DNA of 64,000 nt from Catenulispora acidiphila DSM 44928 (GCF_000024025.1 NC_013131.1:6386001-6450000), one strand, 5' to 3'. Shown: positions 8,014-16,336, counted from the stretch's first letter. The notes: generated by a model not told the origin, from the sequence alone. Numbers and translations are program-made.

Positions 8014-9015
8014 ATGACGGCGACCGGCTCGATGTTCGGGCTCGCCTTCGGGGACTGCATGGGCAAGCCCACGGAGTTCCAGCGCTTCGAGGAGATCGTG
8101 CAGCTCTACGGTCCGCAAGGGCCGACGCTCCTGCCGCCGGGCGGCCTGGTCACCGACGACACGCAGATGGCGCTGGCCGTCGCCGAAGCCCTCCTGGAGC
8201 AGCCCGCCGGCGCGGATCTGGCGGTGGAGCCGTTCACCGCCTCCTTGATCGAGCACTTCCTGGCGTGGGCGAAGTCGCCGGACAACAACCGCGCGCCGGG
8301 CATGACCTGCCTGCGCGCCTGCGGCAATCTCTCCTCGGGACAGCCCTGGCCGCAGGCGACCCAGCGCGGCTCGAAAGGCTGCGGCGCCAACATGCGCGTG
8401 ACGCCGATCGGCTTGGTCCCGGACCTGCCGGAGGCGACCGTCGCCGGCGCCGCCCAATTGCAATCGGCGCTGACCCACGGCCACGCGACCGCCCTGGCCG
8501 CCTCGGACCTGACCGCCTTCGCGACGCGCTGGCTGCTGGCAGGCATGGCGCCGTCGGACCTGGTTCCGGCGCTGCGGGAACGCTGCCAGGAGCAGCGCCG
8601 CGTCTACCACGGCGACTGGCTCGGCGACGATCTGTGGCGGGTCCCGATGCGGAACTCCCCGGAGGAGTTCATCGAGAACGGCTGGGTCGAGTGCGGGATG
8701 GTCCTCGGCGTCTTGGCCAAAGCCGCTGAGAATCCGGATCCGACCATCGATCCCTGTGACTACACCGGCGAGGGATGGATCGCCGAGGAGGCGCTGGCGA
8801 CCGCGCTGCTGTGCTTCCTGATGTACCCGGACGAGCCGGTCCGCGCCCTCGGTCGAGCCGCGGCGACCGGCGGCGACTCGGACTCGATCGCCGCGCTGGC
8901 AGGGGCGTTCTTGGGGGCGAGGCACGGGCTGGATGCGTTCCCGGCGCACTGGCCGGAGCACATCGAGTACCGCGAGCGGCTGGCGCGCGCCGGCGCCGCG
9001 TGGGACCGGACGTGA
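8014..9015 (+). CDS. ADP-ribosylglycohydrolase (ARH/DraG family)
   Basis: 333-residue ARH-fold hydrolase that removes ADP-ribose from a protein or small molecule using two Mg ions. Metal ligands are visible in both halves: VTDDTQM (Thr47-Asp48-Asp49) and the C-terminal GGDSDSIAALAGAFLGA motif. The N-terminus GSMFGLAFGDCMGKPTEF is the standard first helix with its Gly-Asp. The middle segment GSKGCGANMRVTPIG is the family substrate loop. The length is usual. The stop overlaps the start of a 65-residue protein gene, so the two are coupled. No ADP-ribosyltransferase is adjacent. Confidence 0.95.
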   Translation: MTATGSMFGLAFGDCMGKPTEFQRFEEIVQLYGPQGPTLLPPGGLVTDDTQMALAVAEALLEQPAGADLAVEPFTASLIEHFLAWAKSPDNNRAPGMTCLRACGNLSSGQPWPQATQRGSKGCGANMRVTPIGLVPDLPEATVAGAAQLQSALTHGHATALAASDLTAFATRWLLAGMAPSDLVPALRERCQEQRRVYHGDWLGDDLWRVPMRNSPEEFIENGWVECGMVLGVLAKAAENPDPTIDPCDYTGEGWIAEEALATALLCFLMYPDEPVRALGRAAATGGDSDSIAALAGAFLGARHGLDAFPAHWPEHIEYRERLARAGAAWDRT

Positions 9016-9209
9016 CGCGAGACGAGGCGCCGGACGTAACGCAGGACGCCTCGCGGACCGTGTTCGAGCTCTGGCGGCAGGACGACAACGGCAACCGGTT
9101 CCTGATGTCCGGTCACCCCGATCGCGCCACAGCGGAAGCCGCCGTGGCCGCGATGGAGGCCGGGGTCCAGCACAAGCAGTTGTACTTCCTAGTGGAGCGG
9201 GCCCGCTAG
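9012..9209 (+). CDS. Small conserved-looking protein downstream of ADP-ribosylglycohydrolase
   Basis: A 65-residue protein starting at a GTG that overlaps the preceding stop (GTGA). It reads VFELWRQDDNGNRFLMSGHPDRATAEAAVAAMEAGVQHKQLYFLVER: a compact alpha/beta protein with alternating hydrophobic strands. I do not recognise a family, but the pattern resembles short SPOR-like or YciI-like folds. Coupling suggests co-translation with the hydrolase. Its last bases overlap the end of the convergent flavin/F420-type gene by 4 bases. Confidence 0.7.
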   Translation: MTRDEAPDVTQDASRTVFELWRQDDNGNRFLMSGHPDRATAEAAVAAMEAGVQHKQLYFLVERAR

Positions 9210-9634
9210 CCGACGTAGACCTTCGTCAGCTGGATCACCAGACCGGCGGTGAACTGGTCGCCGAAGTTCTCGGGCGTGTCGAACATGGCGCCCATGCGCT
9301 CGATGTACTTGGCGAGGAACGCCGGGTGCTCGTGGGCGCGCGGCAGGCTGGGGTCGTGGTGCGCCACGCCCTCCAGCCGCACGATGTTGCGCCCGATGTC
9401 GGTGACGTCCAGGCCGAGGCTCACCTTCGGGTTCGCCGCGATGTTGGCCAGCTTCGCCTTGTTCGCGCGGCTGTAGATGAGCAGGGTCCCGTCCTCGCGC
9501 GCCAGGAACCAGACCGGGACGCTGACCGGCTGGCCGTCCGGGCGCACGGTGGTCAGCCAGACCATGAGGTTGCTGTTCAGACGGCCCAGGACGCGCTGCC
9601 GGTCGGCGTCGGAGAGGTGATCCAGAAGTTCCAT
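9206..9634 (-). CDS. Pyridoxamine 5'-phosphate oxidase-fold protein, probably F420- or flavin-dependent
   Basis: 142-residue split beta-barrel protein. The pattern NSNLMVWLTTVRPDGQPVSVPVWFL, LIYSRANKAKLANIAANPKVSLGLD and IVRLEGVAHHD is typical of the PPOX-class F420-dependent enzyme group in actinobacteria (for example TIGR03667-type proteins): the strand that reads vPVWF, the SR..KaKl.NI phosphate-binding stretch and the G.A strand. Likely a cytoplasmic reductase or cofactor-binding protein. F420 use is inferred from the subgroup and is not proven. Monocistronic. Confidence 0.85.
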   Translation of the reverse strand: MELLDHLSDADRQRVLGRLNSNLMVWLTTVRPDGQPVSVPVWFLAREDGTLLIYSRANKAKLANIAANPKVSLGLDVTDIGRNIVRLEGVAHHDPSLPRAHEHPAFLAKYIERMGAMFDTPENFGDQFTAGLVIQLTKVYVG

Positions 9635-9720
9635 GGGTCAGTTCTACACACAAGATCCGCCGCCCGCCTCGGATTCGGGGTCGTCCGAATCCAAGCGGCG
9701 TGCGTGCGGGTCCTGCTCGC

Positions 9721-10587
9721 TCAGGCGCCCTTGCGGGCGTTCGCCACGATCGCCTCGACGTAGGTCGGCCACAGCTGCTCGGGCAGATCGTGGCCCGCGC
9801 CGGGCAGGATCAGCGGCTCGACGCCGAGCGCGGCGGCGGTGGCGCGGCCGCCGCTGACGTCCACGAGCTTGTCGGAGTCGCCGTGGATGACCGCGCTGGG
9901 CACGCTGACGGCGGCCAGCGCGGCGGTCCGGTCGGGCGAGGCGACGATGCAGGCGATCTGGCGCGCGGTGCCCGCGGGGGTGAAGGAGCGGTCGTACGCC
10001 TGGCCGATGAGGGCCCGCAGCTCGGCCGGCGGCATCGGATACGCCGGGGAGCCGATCGTGGCGTACATCCGCTGCCCGTTGTCGACCGCCTCGTCGCGGT
10101 TGGTGGCCGCCGGGCTCAGCAGCAGCGTGAGAACCTCGCCGGAGGGCTGCCCGACGTCGGCGGCGCCGGTGGTGGACATGATCGAACACAGCGTGCGCAC
10201 CCGCTGCGGGTGGTCGATCGCGAACTGCTGGGCGATCATGCCGCCCATCGACAGCCCGACGATGTGCGCGCTGTCCAGCCCGAGCGCGTCGAGCAGCCCG
10301 GCGACGTCGTCGGCGAGGTCGGACATCAGGTACGGGACGCCGGAGGTGTCGCCGGCGAGCAGGTCCCCGAAACTCGGCGCGGGGACCTCCAAGATGGTGG
10401 ACAGCCCGCAGTCGCGGTTGTCGAACCGGATGACGCGGAACCCCTCGTCGGCGATCGCCTGGCAGAACGGCGCCGGCCAGGCGGTCATCTGGGTGCCCAG
10501 CCCCATGATCAGCACCAACGGCGGCGCGCCCGGGTCACCGAACGTGTCGTACTCGAGCTTGATGCCGTTCGCGGCGGCCTGGGGCAT
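9721..10587 (-). CDS. Alpha/beta hydrolase (catalytically intact)
   Basis: 288-residue alpha/beta hydrolase. The oxyanion region LIMGLGTQMTAWP, the nucleophile elbow GLSMGG, the acid in VIHGDSDKLV and the catalytic His in LPGAGHDLPEQLW are all present, so this is an active-looking esterase or lipase-like enzyme. The subgroup (RFDNRDCGLST after strand 4) is common in actinobacteria. The ATG at 10587 is selected from the fold start (MPQAANG-like region). It is divergent from ogt across a 100-base spacer holding short direct repeats. Compare the related protein at 31910-32776, which has lost this triad. Confidence 0.93.
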   Translation of the reverse strand: MPQAAANGIKLEYDTFGDPGAPPLVLIMGLGTQMTAWPAPFCQAIADEGFRVIRFDNRDCGLSTILEVPAPSFGDLLAGDTSGVPYLMSDLADDVAGLLDALGLDSAHIVGLSMGGMIAQQFAIDHPQRVRTLCSIMSTTGAADVGQPSGEVLTLLLSPAATNRDEAVDNGQRMYATIGSPAYPMPPAELRALIGQAYDRSFTPAGTARQIACIVASPDRTAALAAVSVPSAVIHGDSDKLVDVSGGRATAAALGVEPLILPGAGHDLPEQLWPTYVEAIVANARKGA

Positions 10588-10618
10588 GCCGTCCTCCTCG
10601 AAGTCGCACCCGGTTGTC

Positions 10619-10665
10619 TGTCGGGCTGTCGGGCTGTCGGTCGGGTTGTCGGTCCAGGTTGTCGG
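10619..10665. repeat. Short direct repeats (TGTCGG) between divergent genes
   Basis: Five copies of TGTCGG start at 10619, 10627, 10635, 10647 and 10660; the first three are spaced exactly 8 bases apart. The array sits in the 100-base spacer between the divergent hydrolase (start 10587) and ogt (start 10688), so it could be a regulator-binding array or simple slippage-derived sequence. Confidence 0.7.
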
Positions 10666-10687
10666 TCCCGGTCGGCACAATGGTTTC

Positions 10688-11206
10688 ATGCAGACCGCTT
10701 TGCTGGACACCCCGATCGGCACCCTCACCGTCGGGGCGACCGCCCGCGGCCTGCGCCTGGTGCAGTTCCCGCACGACCGCGAACCCGACCAGCCCCTCGC
10801 CGCCGCCGACCCGGCCGCCAAGCCCGACCACATCGCCCAGGCCCAGCTCGACGAGGCCGTCCTGCAGCTGACGGAGTACTTCGACGGCGGCCGCACGCAG
10901 TTCGACATCGCCCTGGACTGGTACGGCGTGAACGGCCTGCGCCTGACCGTCCTGAAGCTCCTGGCCGAGGTCCCCTTCGGCGAGACGGTGACCTACGGCG
11001 ACCTGGCGAAGGGCTCCGGCGCCGGCGTGACCGCCTCGCAGGCGGTCGGCGGGATCATGGGCAGCAACCCGCTGCCGATCGTCGTGCCCTGCCACCGCGT
11101 GCTCGCCGCCGACGGCCTCGGCGGCTTCGGCGGCGGGCTGCGCACCAAGGAGTGGCTGCTGGCGTGGGAGGGCGTGATGCCGCCGGCTTTGGACTGGGGT
11201 GTTTGA
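10688..11206 (+). CDS. ogt: Methylated-DNA-[protein]-cysteine S-methyltransferase
   Basis: 172-residue suicide repair protein that removes O6-alkyl groups from guanine in DNA. The C-terminal active-site motif PCHRVL with Cys135, the preceding VPFGETVTYGDLA helix (DNA-binding HTH entry) and SQAVGGIMGSNPLPIVV are diagnostic. The C-terminus LRTKEWLLAWEG is also standard. Length matches single-domain Ogt proteins without an Ada regulatory domain. It converges with a RimJ-type acetyltransferase 10 bases downstream. Confidence 0.96.
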   Translation: MQTALLDTPIGTLTVGATARGLRLVQFPHDREPDQPLAAADPAAKPDHIAQAQLDEAVLQLTEYFDGGRTQFDIALDWYGVNGLRLTVLKLLAEVPFGETVTYGDLAKGSGAGVTASQAVGGIMGSNPLPIVVPCHRVLAADGLGGFGGGLRTKEWLLAWEGVMPPALDWGV

Positions 11207-11216
11207 GGGTTCCGGC

Positions 11217-11786
11217 TCAGCGCGCCGGCGCCGGATCCCCGATGAGCCGGCCGTGGATGTGCTCGTCGTGCAGCTCGCCGTCGCCGTACCGGTAGGAGCT
11301 CCGCGTCGTCCCCTCGTGCAGGAAGCCGCACTTCTCCGCGACGCGGCACGACGCGACGTTCTCCACGCCGTGCAGCAGCTGCAGCCGCGTCAGCTCCAGG
11401 TACCCGAACGCCCACTCCGCGACGGTCCCGACCGCCATAGTCGCCACGCCCCGCCCCCGAGCCCACGGCGCGACGCGGTAGCCGAGCTCGCCGAACGACA
11501 GGTGCAGGTCGATCCGGTGCAGCGACACCAACCCCAGCAGCCGTCCCTCGACCGCCTCGTAGACCCCGAACAGCGCGCTGCGCCCGCCGTCCCAGTCCGC
11601 GAACCGCTCGGCCCAGGCGCGCGCCGCCTCCTCGTCGACGCCGGAGGCCAGCGGGTTCCACAACGCGATGTCGGCGTCCCGCGACATCTCCATCATGTCG
11701 GGGACATCCCGCAGCGACGGCGGCCGCAGCTGGTAGCGCCCCGCGACGATCTCGGTGGGCTCCACGACACGATCAAGCGTTTCCAT
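11217..11786 (-). CDS. RimJ/RimL-type GNAT acetyltransferase
   Basis: 189-residue GNAT of the ribosomal-protein-alanine acetyltransferase subgroup. Evidence: RYQLRPPSLRDVPDM start, GELGYRVAPWARGRGVATMAV (acetyl-CoA loop RGRGVA), WAFGYLELTRLQLLHGVENVASCRVAEKCGF (motif B with the N..S..vaeK.GF signature) and FLHEGTTRSSYRYGDGELHDEHIHGRL. Such proteins acetylate N-terminal amines or small amines. Monocistronic; its start is 50 bases from the divergent YbaK gene. Confidence 0.93.
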   Translation of the reverse strand: METLDRVVEPTEIVAGRYQLRPPSLRDVPDMMEMSRDADIALWNPLASGVDEEAARAWAERFADWDGGRSALFGVYEAVEGRLLGLVSLHRIDLHLSFGELGYRVAPWARGRGVATMAVGTVAEWAFGYLELTRLQLLHGVENVASCRVAEKCGFLHEGTTRSSYRYGDGELHDEHIHGRLIGDPAPAR

Positions 11787-11836
11787 GCCGCGTATTGTGC
11801 CGGACTTTTCACGGCGTGCCGGACTAATATCCGGGC

Positions 11837-12316
11837 ATGGAACGGATCGCTGACCATCCGGCCGTGCAGGCCGTCGAGAAGGAACTCCGCGCGAAGGGCT
11901 TCGAGCCGAAGGTCGTCGTCCTGCCGGAGTCGGCGCCGAACGCGCAGGCCGCGGCGGACCAGGTCGGCTGCGAAGTAGGCGCGATCGCCAACAGCCTGCT
12001 GTTCGAGGCGGACGGCGCGCCGCTGCTGGTGCTGACCAGCGGGGCGCACCGGGTGGACACGGCGAAGGTGGCGGCGGAACTCGGAGTGGCGAAGGTCGGC
12101 CGGGCCTCGAAGGAGTTCGTGTACGAACACACCGGCCAGCGCATCGGCGGTGTCGCCCCGCTCGGGCACCCCGCGCCGGTCCGGACGCTGATCGACCGGG
12201 CGTTGGAGGCCTATCCGGAGGTCTGGGCCGCCGCGGGCCACGCGCACACGGTGTTCGCGATCACGTTCGCGGACCTGGTGCGGGTGACCGGCGGCGACGT
12301 CGTCGAGGTGAACTGA
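11837..12316 (+). CDS. YbaK/EbsC-family aminoacyl-tRNA deacylase
   Basis: 159-residue YbaK-fold protein that hydrolyses mischarged aminoacyl-tRNA. Seen: AAADQVGCEVGAIANSLLFEADGAPLLVLTSGAHRVDTAKVAAELG, with the conserved region ahead of the catalytic Lys, then the GGVAPLGHPAPVRTLID segment (GxxPxGh.) and an aGh.h.VFaI segment near the C-terminus. This is the free-standing actinobacterial type. The tRNA specificity is not readable. It ends 34 bases before a convergent serine hydrolase gene. Confidence 0.93.
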   Translation: MERIADHPAVQAVEKELRAKGFEPKVVVLPESAPNAQAAADQVGCEVGAIANSLLFEADGAPLLVLTSGAHRVDTAKVAAELGVAKVGRASKEFVYEHTGQRIGGVAPLGHPAPVRTLIDRALEAYPEVWAAAGHAHTVFAITFADLVRVTGGDVVEVN

Positions 12317-12350
12317 GGTCGGGATGGATTGAGGCCGGAACTGAGGCCAG

Positions 12351-13445
12351 TCAGCTCAGCCCTTCGTAGGCAGCCGAGACGATCCTCAAGCCACGGCTGT
12401 CGTCCTGCTCGCGCGGATCGAGCATCTGGTTCATGGCATAGGCGACGGTCATCCGCGAGGCGTGGTCGTTCATCACCAGCGACCCGCCCCAGCCGCCCCA
12501 CCCGAACGTCCCGCCGAAGACCCCGAACCCGACCCCATAGGTCGTCGGCTGCCCCAGGACGCGGTCCTCGCCGGAGTACTCGGCATGCCACGCCGGCTCG
12601 CACCCTTTCTCCGACAACAGCCGCACTCCCCCGGCCACACCGCGGTTGCTCAAGGCGGACTGGGCACGGGCGATCCCGCGCGCGTTGCCGAAACCGTTCG
12701 CCGCCGGGACCTCGGCACGCCGCCACGCCTCGGTGTTGGCGTCCTTGACCCGGATGCCGCCGACCGATTCGTACTCCGGACCGCTGGAGGCGAACTCGTC
12801 GCTCTGCGACGGCGGCGCGTACAGCCGCGCGATCCGGGCGTCGTCCTGCGCACCGAGCCCGATGTGGAAGTCCGCGCCGAGCGGTCCGGCGACCTCTTCG
12901 GCCAGGAAGCGGCCGATGCTGCGACCGCTGACCCGCCGGACGACCTCGCCGACGAGAAACCCGAAGGTGACCGAGTGGTAGCCGGCCGCCGTCCCCGGCT
13001 CCCACTGCGTCGGCATCGCCGCCAGCCGGTCGGTAACGGCGCTCCAGTCGTAGAGATCCTCGGCGACCAGCCGTCCCGGCCAGTCCGGAAGCCCGGCGGT
13101 GTGCGAGAGCAGGTGTCGGACCAACACGCCGTCCTTGCCGGCCGCTGCGAACTCGGGCCAGTAGGTAGACACAGGCGCGGAAAGGTCTAGCTCGCCCCGA
13201 TCTGCGAGGATCAGCGCACACAGCGCCGTCATCGGCTTCGTCGTCGACATGACGTTGACGATCGTGTCGCGCTCCCAGGCGACCGTGCGCTCGGCGTCGA
13301 CGTAGCCGCCCCAGACGTCGGCGACCGGTTCGCCGTCGACGAACACCGCCGCCGAAGCGCCGATGTCCTGCGTGTCGAGCAGCTCGGACAGCGCGTCGGC
13401 GACTGCGGAGAACTCTTTCGTGTACGTGCCCTGTACTTCGGCCAT
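12351..13445 (-). CDS. Beta-lactamase-fold serine hydrolase (class C / EstB-like)
   Basis: 364-residue protein of the beta-lactamase/transpeptidase-like family. The catalytic SxxK tetrad is STTK at 67-70 (in NVMSTTKPMTAL), and the second motif is YHS at 156-158 (in AAGYHSVTFGFLVGEV), the variant found in EstB-type esterases rather than YAN of true AmpC. Other family marks are LLSHTAGLPDWPG and the FGWGGWGGSLV region near the C-terminus. There is no signal peptide, so it acts in the cytoplasm; a carboxylesterase or amide hydrolase role is more likely than antibiotic resistance. It lies 9 bases after the start-side of the adjacent MFS gene's stop (same strand). Confidence 0.93.
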   Translation of the reverse strand: MAEVQGTYTKEFSAVADALSELLDTQDIGASAAVFVDGEPVADVWGGYVDAERTVAWERDTIVNVMSTTKPMTALCALILADRGELDLSAPVSTYWPEFAAAGKDGVLVRHLLSHTAGLPDWPGRLVAEDLYDWSAVTDRLAAMPTQWEPGTAAGYHSVTFGFLVGEVVRRVSGRSIGRFLAEEVAGPLGADFHIGLGAQDDARIARLYAPPSQSDEFASSGPEYESVGGIRVKDANTEAWRRAEVPAANGFGNARGIARAQSALSNRGVAGGVRLLSEKGCEPAWHAEYSGEDRVLGQPTTYGVGFGVFGGTFGWGGWGGSLVMNDHASRMTVAYAMNQMLDPREQDDSRGLRIVSAAYEGLS

Positions 13446-13454
13446 AGCCGGACG

Positions 13455-14717
13455 CTACCGCCCGACCTGCTCCACGACGTCCTGATTTTCCACGACCCGC
13501 GCGCCCAGACGCCGGATGGCCGGCGTGCACAGCATCGCGATCAGCACCGTGACCAGGATCGCGGCGGAGGCGTAGAGGGCGTGGCTGGTCCCCACCGCCT
13601 CGCTGACCGGGCCGGCGAGCGCCTGGCCGATCGGGAAGGCGATCAGCGAGCCGGCGATCTCATAGGCGGAGATGCGGTTGAGCACCGCGGCCGGAATGTG
13701 GGTCTGCACGCTGGTGGACCACATCACGCCCCAGAACGCCGTCGTCGCCCCGCCGACCGCGGCGCCGGCGCAGACCTGCGGCAGCGACAGCCCGGCAGCC
13801 AGCGTCAGCGGCCACGCCGACCAGGCGAGCAGCCCGGTGGCGCCGGCGCGCAGCGGATGCCTGGGCCGGAAGCGCACGCCGGCCAGCCCGCCGACCACGC
13901 CGCCGGCGCCGAACGCCGTCCACATCATCCCGAGCCCGGAAGCGCCGTGGCCGTCGGTGACCAGGATCGTCGCCAGCGGCCGGATCGGTCCCCAGACCGT
14001 GATGCCCAGCACGATCCACGCCAGGATCACCGCCGGCATCCACGTCCGGCTGCGGAACTCGTGCCAGCCCTCGACCAGGTTGCGCCACGTCGACTCGTGA
14101 GCGGCGGTCCTGACCACCGGAGCCAGACGCAGCATCAGCAGGCAGACACCGCTCACGGCGAACGTCGCGGAGTCCGCCGCGAGGACCACCGGGACGCCGG
14201 CGACCGCGATCAGCAGCCCGGCGATCGCGGGCCCGCCGAGCGTGGCCATCGCCTCGGCGACGCGCGTGACGGCGTTCGCGCGCTGCAGATCGCTCGACAC
14301 CTGGGTGATGACGCTGGCCAGTCCCGGCTGGAACGCCGCGGTCCCCACGCCGGACAGCCCCGACAACCCCATCAGCAACCACAGCGCCGGATGTCCGGTC
14401 GCGAACGCGGTCGCGGTGATCGCCTGCAGCACGAAGCGTGCGGCGTCGGCGCCGACCATCATCCGCTGCGGCGTGAAGCGGTCGGCGAGCACTCCCCCGA
14501 ACAGGACGAACGCTGCGAAGGGCAGCACCTGCGCGGCCAGGACCAGCCCGACGCCGGTGGTCCCGTATCCGAGGCTGACCACGCCGTAGAGCAGCGCGAC
14601 CGGGAGCATGGAATCGCCGAGGAGCGAGACCAGCCGCGCGGTGAAGTACAGCCGGAAGTCCCGGTTCCACAGGCGCGACGGCGCGGGCAGCCGGACGTCA
14701 CAGGTCGCCGTCGTCAA
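13455..14717 (-). CDS. MFS transporter (enterobactin-exporter-like, MFS_3)
   Basis: About 420 residues with twelve predicted membrane segments. The N-terminal LWNRDFRLYFTARLVSLLGDSMLPVAL and the loop 2-3 motif FGGVLADRFTPQR identify an MFS drug- or siderophore-efflux type. The cytoplasmic tail REVxN-like end is short. No clean ATG exists; TTG at 14717 is preferred because GAGGGG lies 8 bases upstream, while GTG at 14726 has its Shine-Dalgarno abutting the start. A 10-bp perfect palindrome GGTCTAGACC lies 17 bases upstream of the TTG. The beta-lactamase-fold gene follows 9 bases downstream, so the two may be co-transcribed. Confidence 0.9.
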   Translation of the reverse strand: MTTATCDVRLPAPSRLWNRDFRLYFTARLVSLLGDSMLPVALLYGVVSLGYGTTGVGLVLAAQVLPFAAFVLFGGVLADRFTPQRMMVGADAARFVLQAITATAFATGHPALWLLMGLSGLSGVGTAAFQPGLASVITQVSSDLQRANAVTRVAEAMATLGGPAIAGLLIAVAGVPVVLAADSATFAVSGVCLLMLRLAPVVRTAAHESTWRNLVEGWHEFRSRTWMPAVILAWIVLGITVWGPIRPLATILVTDGHGASGLGMMWTAFGAGGVVGGLAGVRFRPRHPLRAGATGLLAWSAWPLTLAAGLSLPQVCAGAAVGGATTAFWGVMWSTSVQTHIPAAVLNRISAYEIAGSLIAFPIGQALAGPVSEAVGTSHALYASAAILVTVLIAMLCTPAIRRLGARVVENQDVVEQVGR

Positions 14718-14733
14718 GACGCCCACCCCTCTA

Positions 14734-14743
14734 GGTCTAGACC
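14734..14743. promoter_or_regulatory. CTAG-containing palindrome upstream of the MFS gene
   Basis: GGTCTAGACC is a perfect 10-bp palindrome inside TCTAGGTCTAGACC. CTAG is rare in GC-rich genomes and is often part of regulator sites. It lies immediately 5' of the likely MFS start and may be an operator. No regulator gene is adjacent. Confidence 0.35.
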
Positions 14744-14901
14744 AATGGCGCAAACGTAGGGAGAACGCGCGCGGGTTCGCAAGGTATTTCCAAGGGAGGC
14801 CGCGAATTGCGGTGAGCTGTGGGAACACGGCGATCGGTGCGCAGACAACGACGCCGCGCCACAATGAGCTGCCCGAGTCCGCCTTTCCGGAAGGCAGCCG
14901 C

Positions 14902-16050
14902 ATGCCAGTCCCCCTCCCCGACGACGCCTCCGTCCTGCTGCTGCCGCCGGACGCCGCCGAGGTCGCCTGCGTGGCGCGCGGCGTCATCTCCGCCGTCGTG
15001 CCGGAGGGTGGTCTGACCGGGTTGCAGCAGACGCTGCTGGCCTCGATGTTCCACTCCTTGACCGGGTTCGAGATCGACCCGTTGGCGGTGCAGGCCGGGC
15101 TGGCCGAAAAGCCTTACAGCGCAACGGAGTTCGCCGAGGACCTGCACCGGCGCAACGCGGCGTTCCGGGGACGGATCGTGCAGGTGATGGTCACCGCGGA
15201 GCTGGTGCTCTCGCCGCTGCCGCCGCGGGTCGCCAAGCGCGTGGCGGAGTTCGCCGCGGAGCTGTCGGTGCACGACGATCTGGAAGACCTGCTGCACGGC
15301 CACGCCGACTCCGGCCTGCGGCTGGCGTCGATCGACTTCGACCGCAACGGATATCTGCACGACTTCGACGTCCGCCACGCCCAGCAGCTGCACGTCGGCG
15401 ACGGCGCGCTGACCGGTCCCTGGACACCGGTGGAGAACGACCCGGCCCTGGCCGCGCGGTGGGCCTCGCTCGGGGACCTGCCGACCGGAACGCTCGGGCG
15501 CGGCACGTTCGACTTCTACAAGACCCGCGGCTTCTCCTTCCCCGGCTCCCCGGGCTCGGCGCCGCCGCTGCTGGCCCAGCACGACTGGGTCCACATCCTG
15601 GCCGACTACGGCACCCGGGTCGAATCAGAGATCGAAGTCTTCGCCTTCATCGCCCGCGCCAACGACGACCTGCACGCGTTCTCGTTGCTGGCCATGGTGG
15701 TGAGCCTGTTCGAGACCGGCGCCCTGGCCTCCGGCGCCGGCCTGTTCCAGGCCGACCTCGGCCACCTGTCGCAGCCGGGGATGGCCACGCGCTTCGGCGA
15801 CGCGCTGCGGCGCGCGGCGCTGTGCACGGGCAGCAACGACTTCATGGCCACCGACTGGTTCGCGGTCGCCGACAAGCCGGTGGCGGTACTGCGCGAGGAG
15901 CTGCGGCTGCCGCCGAAGAGCGCAGAGGCGGTCGGGGCGGGCAGCGTCGGGCCGTGGGACACCGGAGGCATCAGCCCGTACCAGCTCAACGCCGGACGCA
16001 CGCTGGCCGCGGCCGAGGGGCGGGAGTATACGGGCCCTGCTGTGGAGTAG
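14902..16050 (+). CDS. Protein with COQ4-like HDxxH(x11)E metal motif, function unknown
   Basis: 382 residues, mostly helical. At residues 227-243 it carries H227-D228-x2-H231-x11-E243, exactly the spacing of the zinc/iron site of COQ4 of ubiquinone biosynthesis, preceded by GTLGRGTFDFYKTRGFSFPG. The N-terminal third (MFHSLTGF, then long helices ending in LSVHDDLEDLLHG) looks like a separate helical domain, possibly TerB-like. Actinobacteria use menaquinone, so a literal COQ4 role is not expected. No quinone genes are adjacent. The ATG at 14902 is chosen from the fold start; longer in-frame extensions enter the MFS promoter region. The C-terminal 100 residues are unassigned. Confidence 0.8.
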   Translation: MPVPLPDDASVLLLPPDAAEVACVARGVISAVVPEGGLTGLQQTLLASMFHSLTGFEIDPLAVQAGLAEKPYSATEFAEDLHRRNAAFRGRIVQVMVTAELVLSPLPPRVAKRVAEFAAELSVHDDLEDLLHGHADSGLRLASIDFDRNGYLHDFDVRHAQQLHVGDGALTGPWTPVENDPALAARWASLGDLPTGTLGRGTFDFYKTRGFSFPGSPGSAPPLLAQHDWVHILADYGTRVESEIEVFAFIARANDDLHAFSLLAMVVSLFETGALASGAGLFQADLGHLSQPGMATRFGDALRRAALCTGSNDFMATDWFAVADKPVAVLREELRLPPKSAEAVGAGSVGPWDTGGISPYQLNAGRTLAAAEGREYTGPAVE

Positions 16051-16109
16051 GGCCGCGGTCTTCTTCCCAGCCCTCGTCCTGGAGGTACGGACAGGCCCGG
16101 AAAAGGGGC

Positions 16110-16140
16110 GAGGCCCAGGGTTTTGCCCGCCCTGGGCCTC
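16110..16140. terminator. Terminator hairpin between the COQ4-like gene and the RNA array
   Basis: Perfect 11-bp stem (GAGGCCCAGGG / CCCTGGGCCTC) with a 9-nt loop, 60 bases after the COQ4-like stop and on the far side of the minus-strand RNA array, so it can terminate both converging transcripts. A second hairpin (CCACACT / AGTGTGG) abuts it at 16142-16160. Confidence 0.8.
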
Positions 16141-16193
16141 TCCACACTGCTCTAGTGTGGTGCCGTCGTGGTACGCACGCCGATGGCGTTTAA

Positions 16194-16300
16194 GAAAGCA
16201 GGTGAGTCTGAGGCACCGCGCTCTTCCTATTGAGCTATCCCCGCATGAGAGAGCAGGGAACGGGGCTCGAACCCGCAACCTCGGTGTAGGACCCGCTTCC
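16194..16300 (-). ncRNA. Y RNA-like ncRNA with circularly permuted tRNA-like module (copy 2, Gly-like)
   Basis: Read on the minus strand, the outer ends pair: GGAAGCGGGT (16300-16291) with ACCTGCTTTC (16203-16194), 10 bp with two G-U pairs. Inside lies a permuted cloverleaf: CACCG (16286-16282), variable loop AGGTT, T stem GCGGG, T loop TTCGAGC, T stem CCCGT, acceptor 3' strand TCCCTGC (16259-16253), 8-nt loop TCTCTCAT, acceptor 5' strand GCGGGGA (16244-16238), TA, D stem GCTC/GAGC, then CGGTG (16218-16214). CGGTG pairs with CACCG as an anticodon stem and GCGGGGA with TCCCTGC as a 7-bp acceptor. Position 73 is U and the acceptor resembles tRNA-Gly. The opposing CC and CAGACTC form an asymmetric internal loop. 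Bacterial YrlA RNAs have this architecture. Confidence 0.8.
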
Positions 16301-16336
16301 GGTCGATCCGGCGATGGACGGCGAGGACTGAGCTTG

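Noticed and set aside
12351-13445. Class C beta-lactamase conferring resistance
   Set aside because: YHS instead of YAN and no signal peptide, so an EstB-like cytoplasmic hydrolase is more likely.
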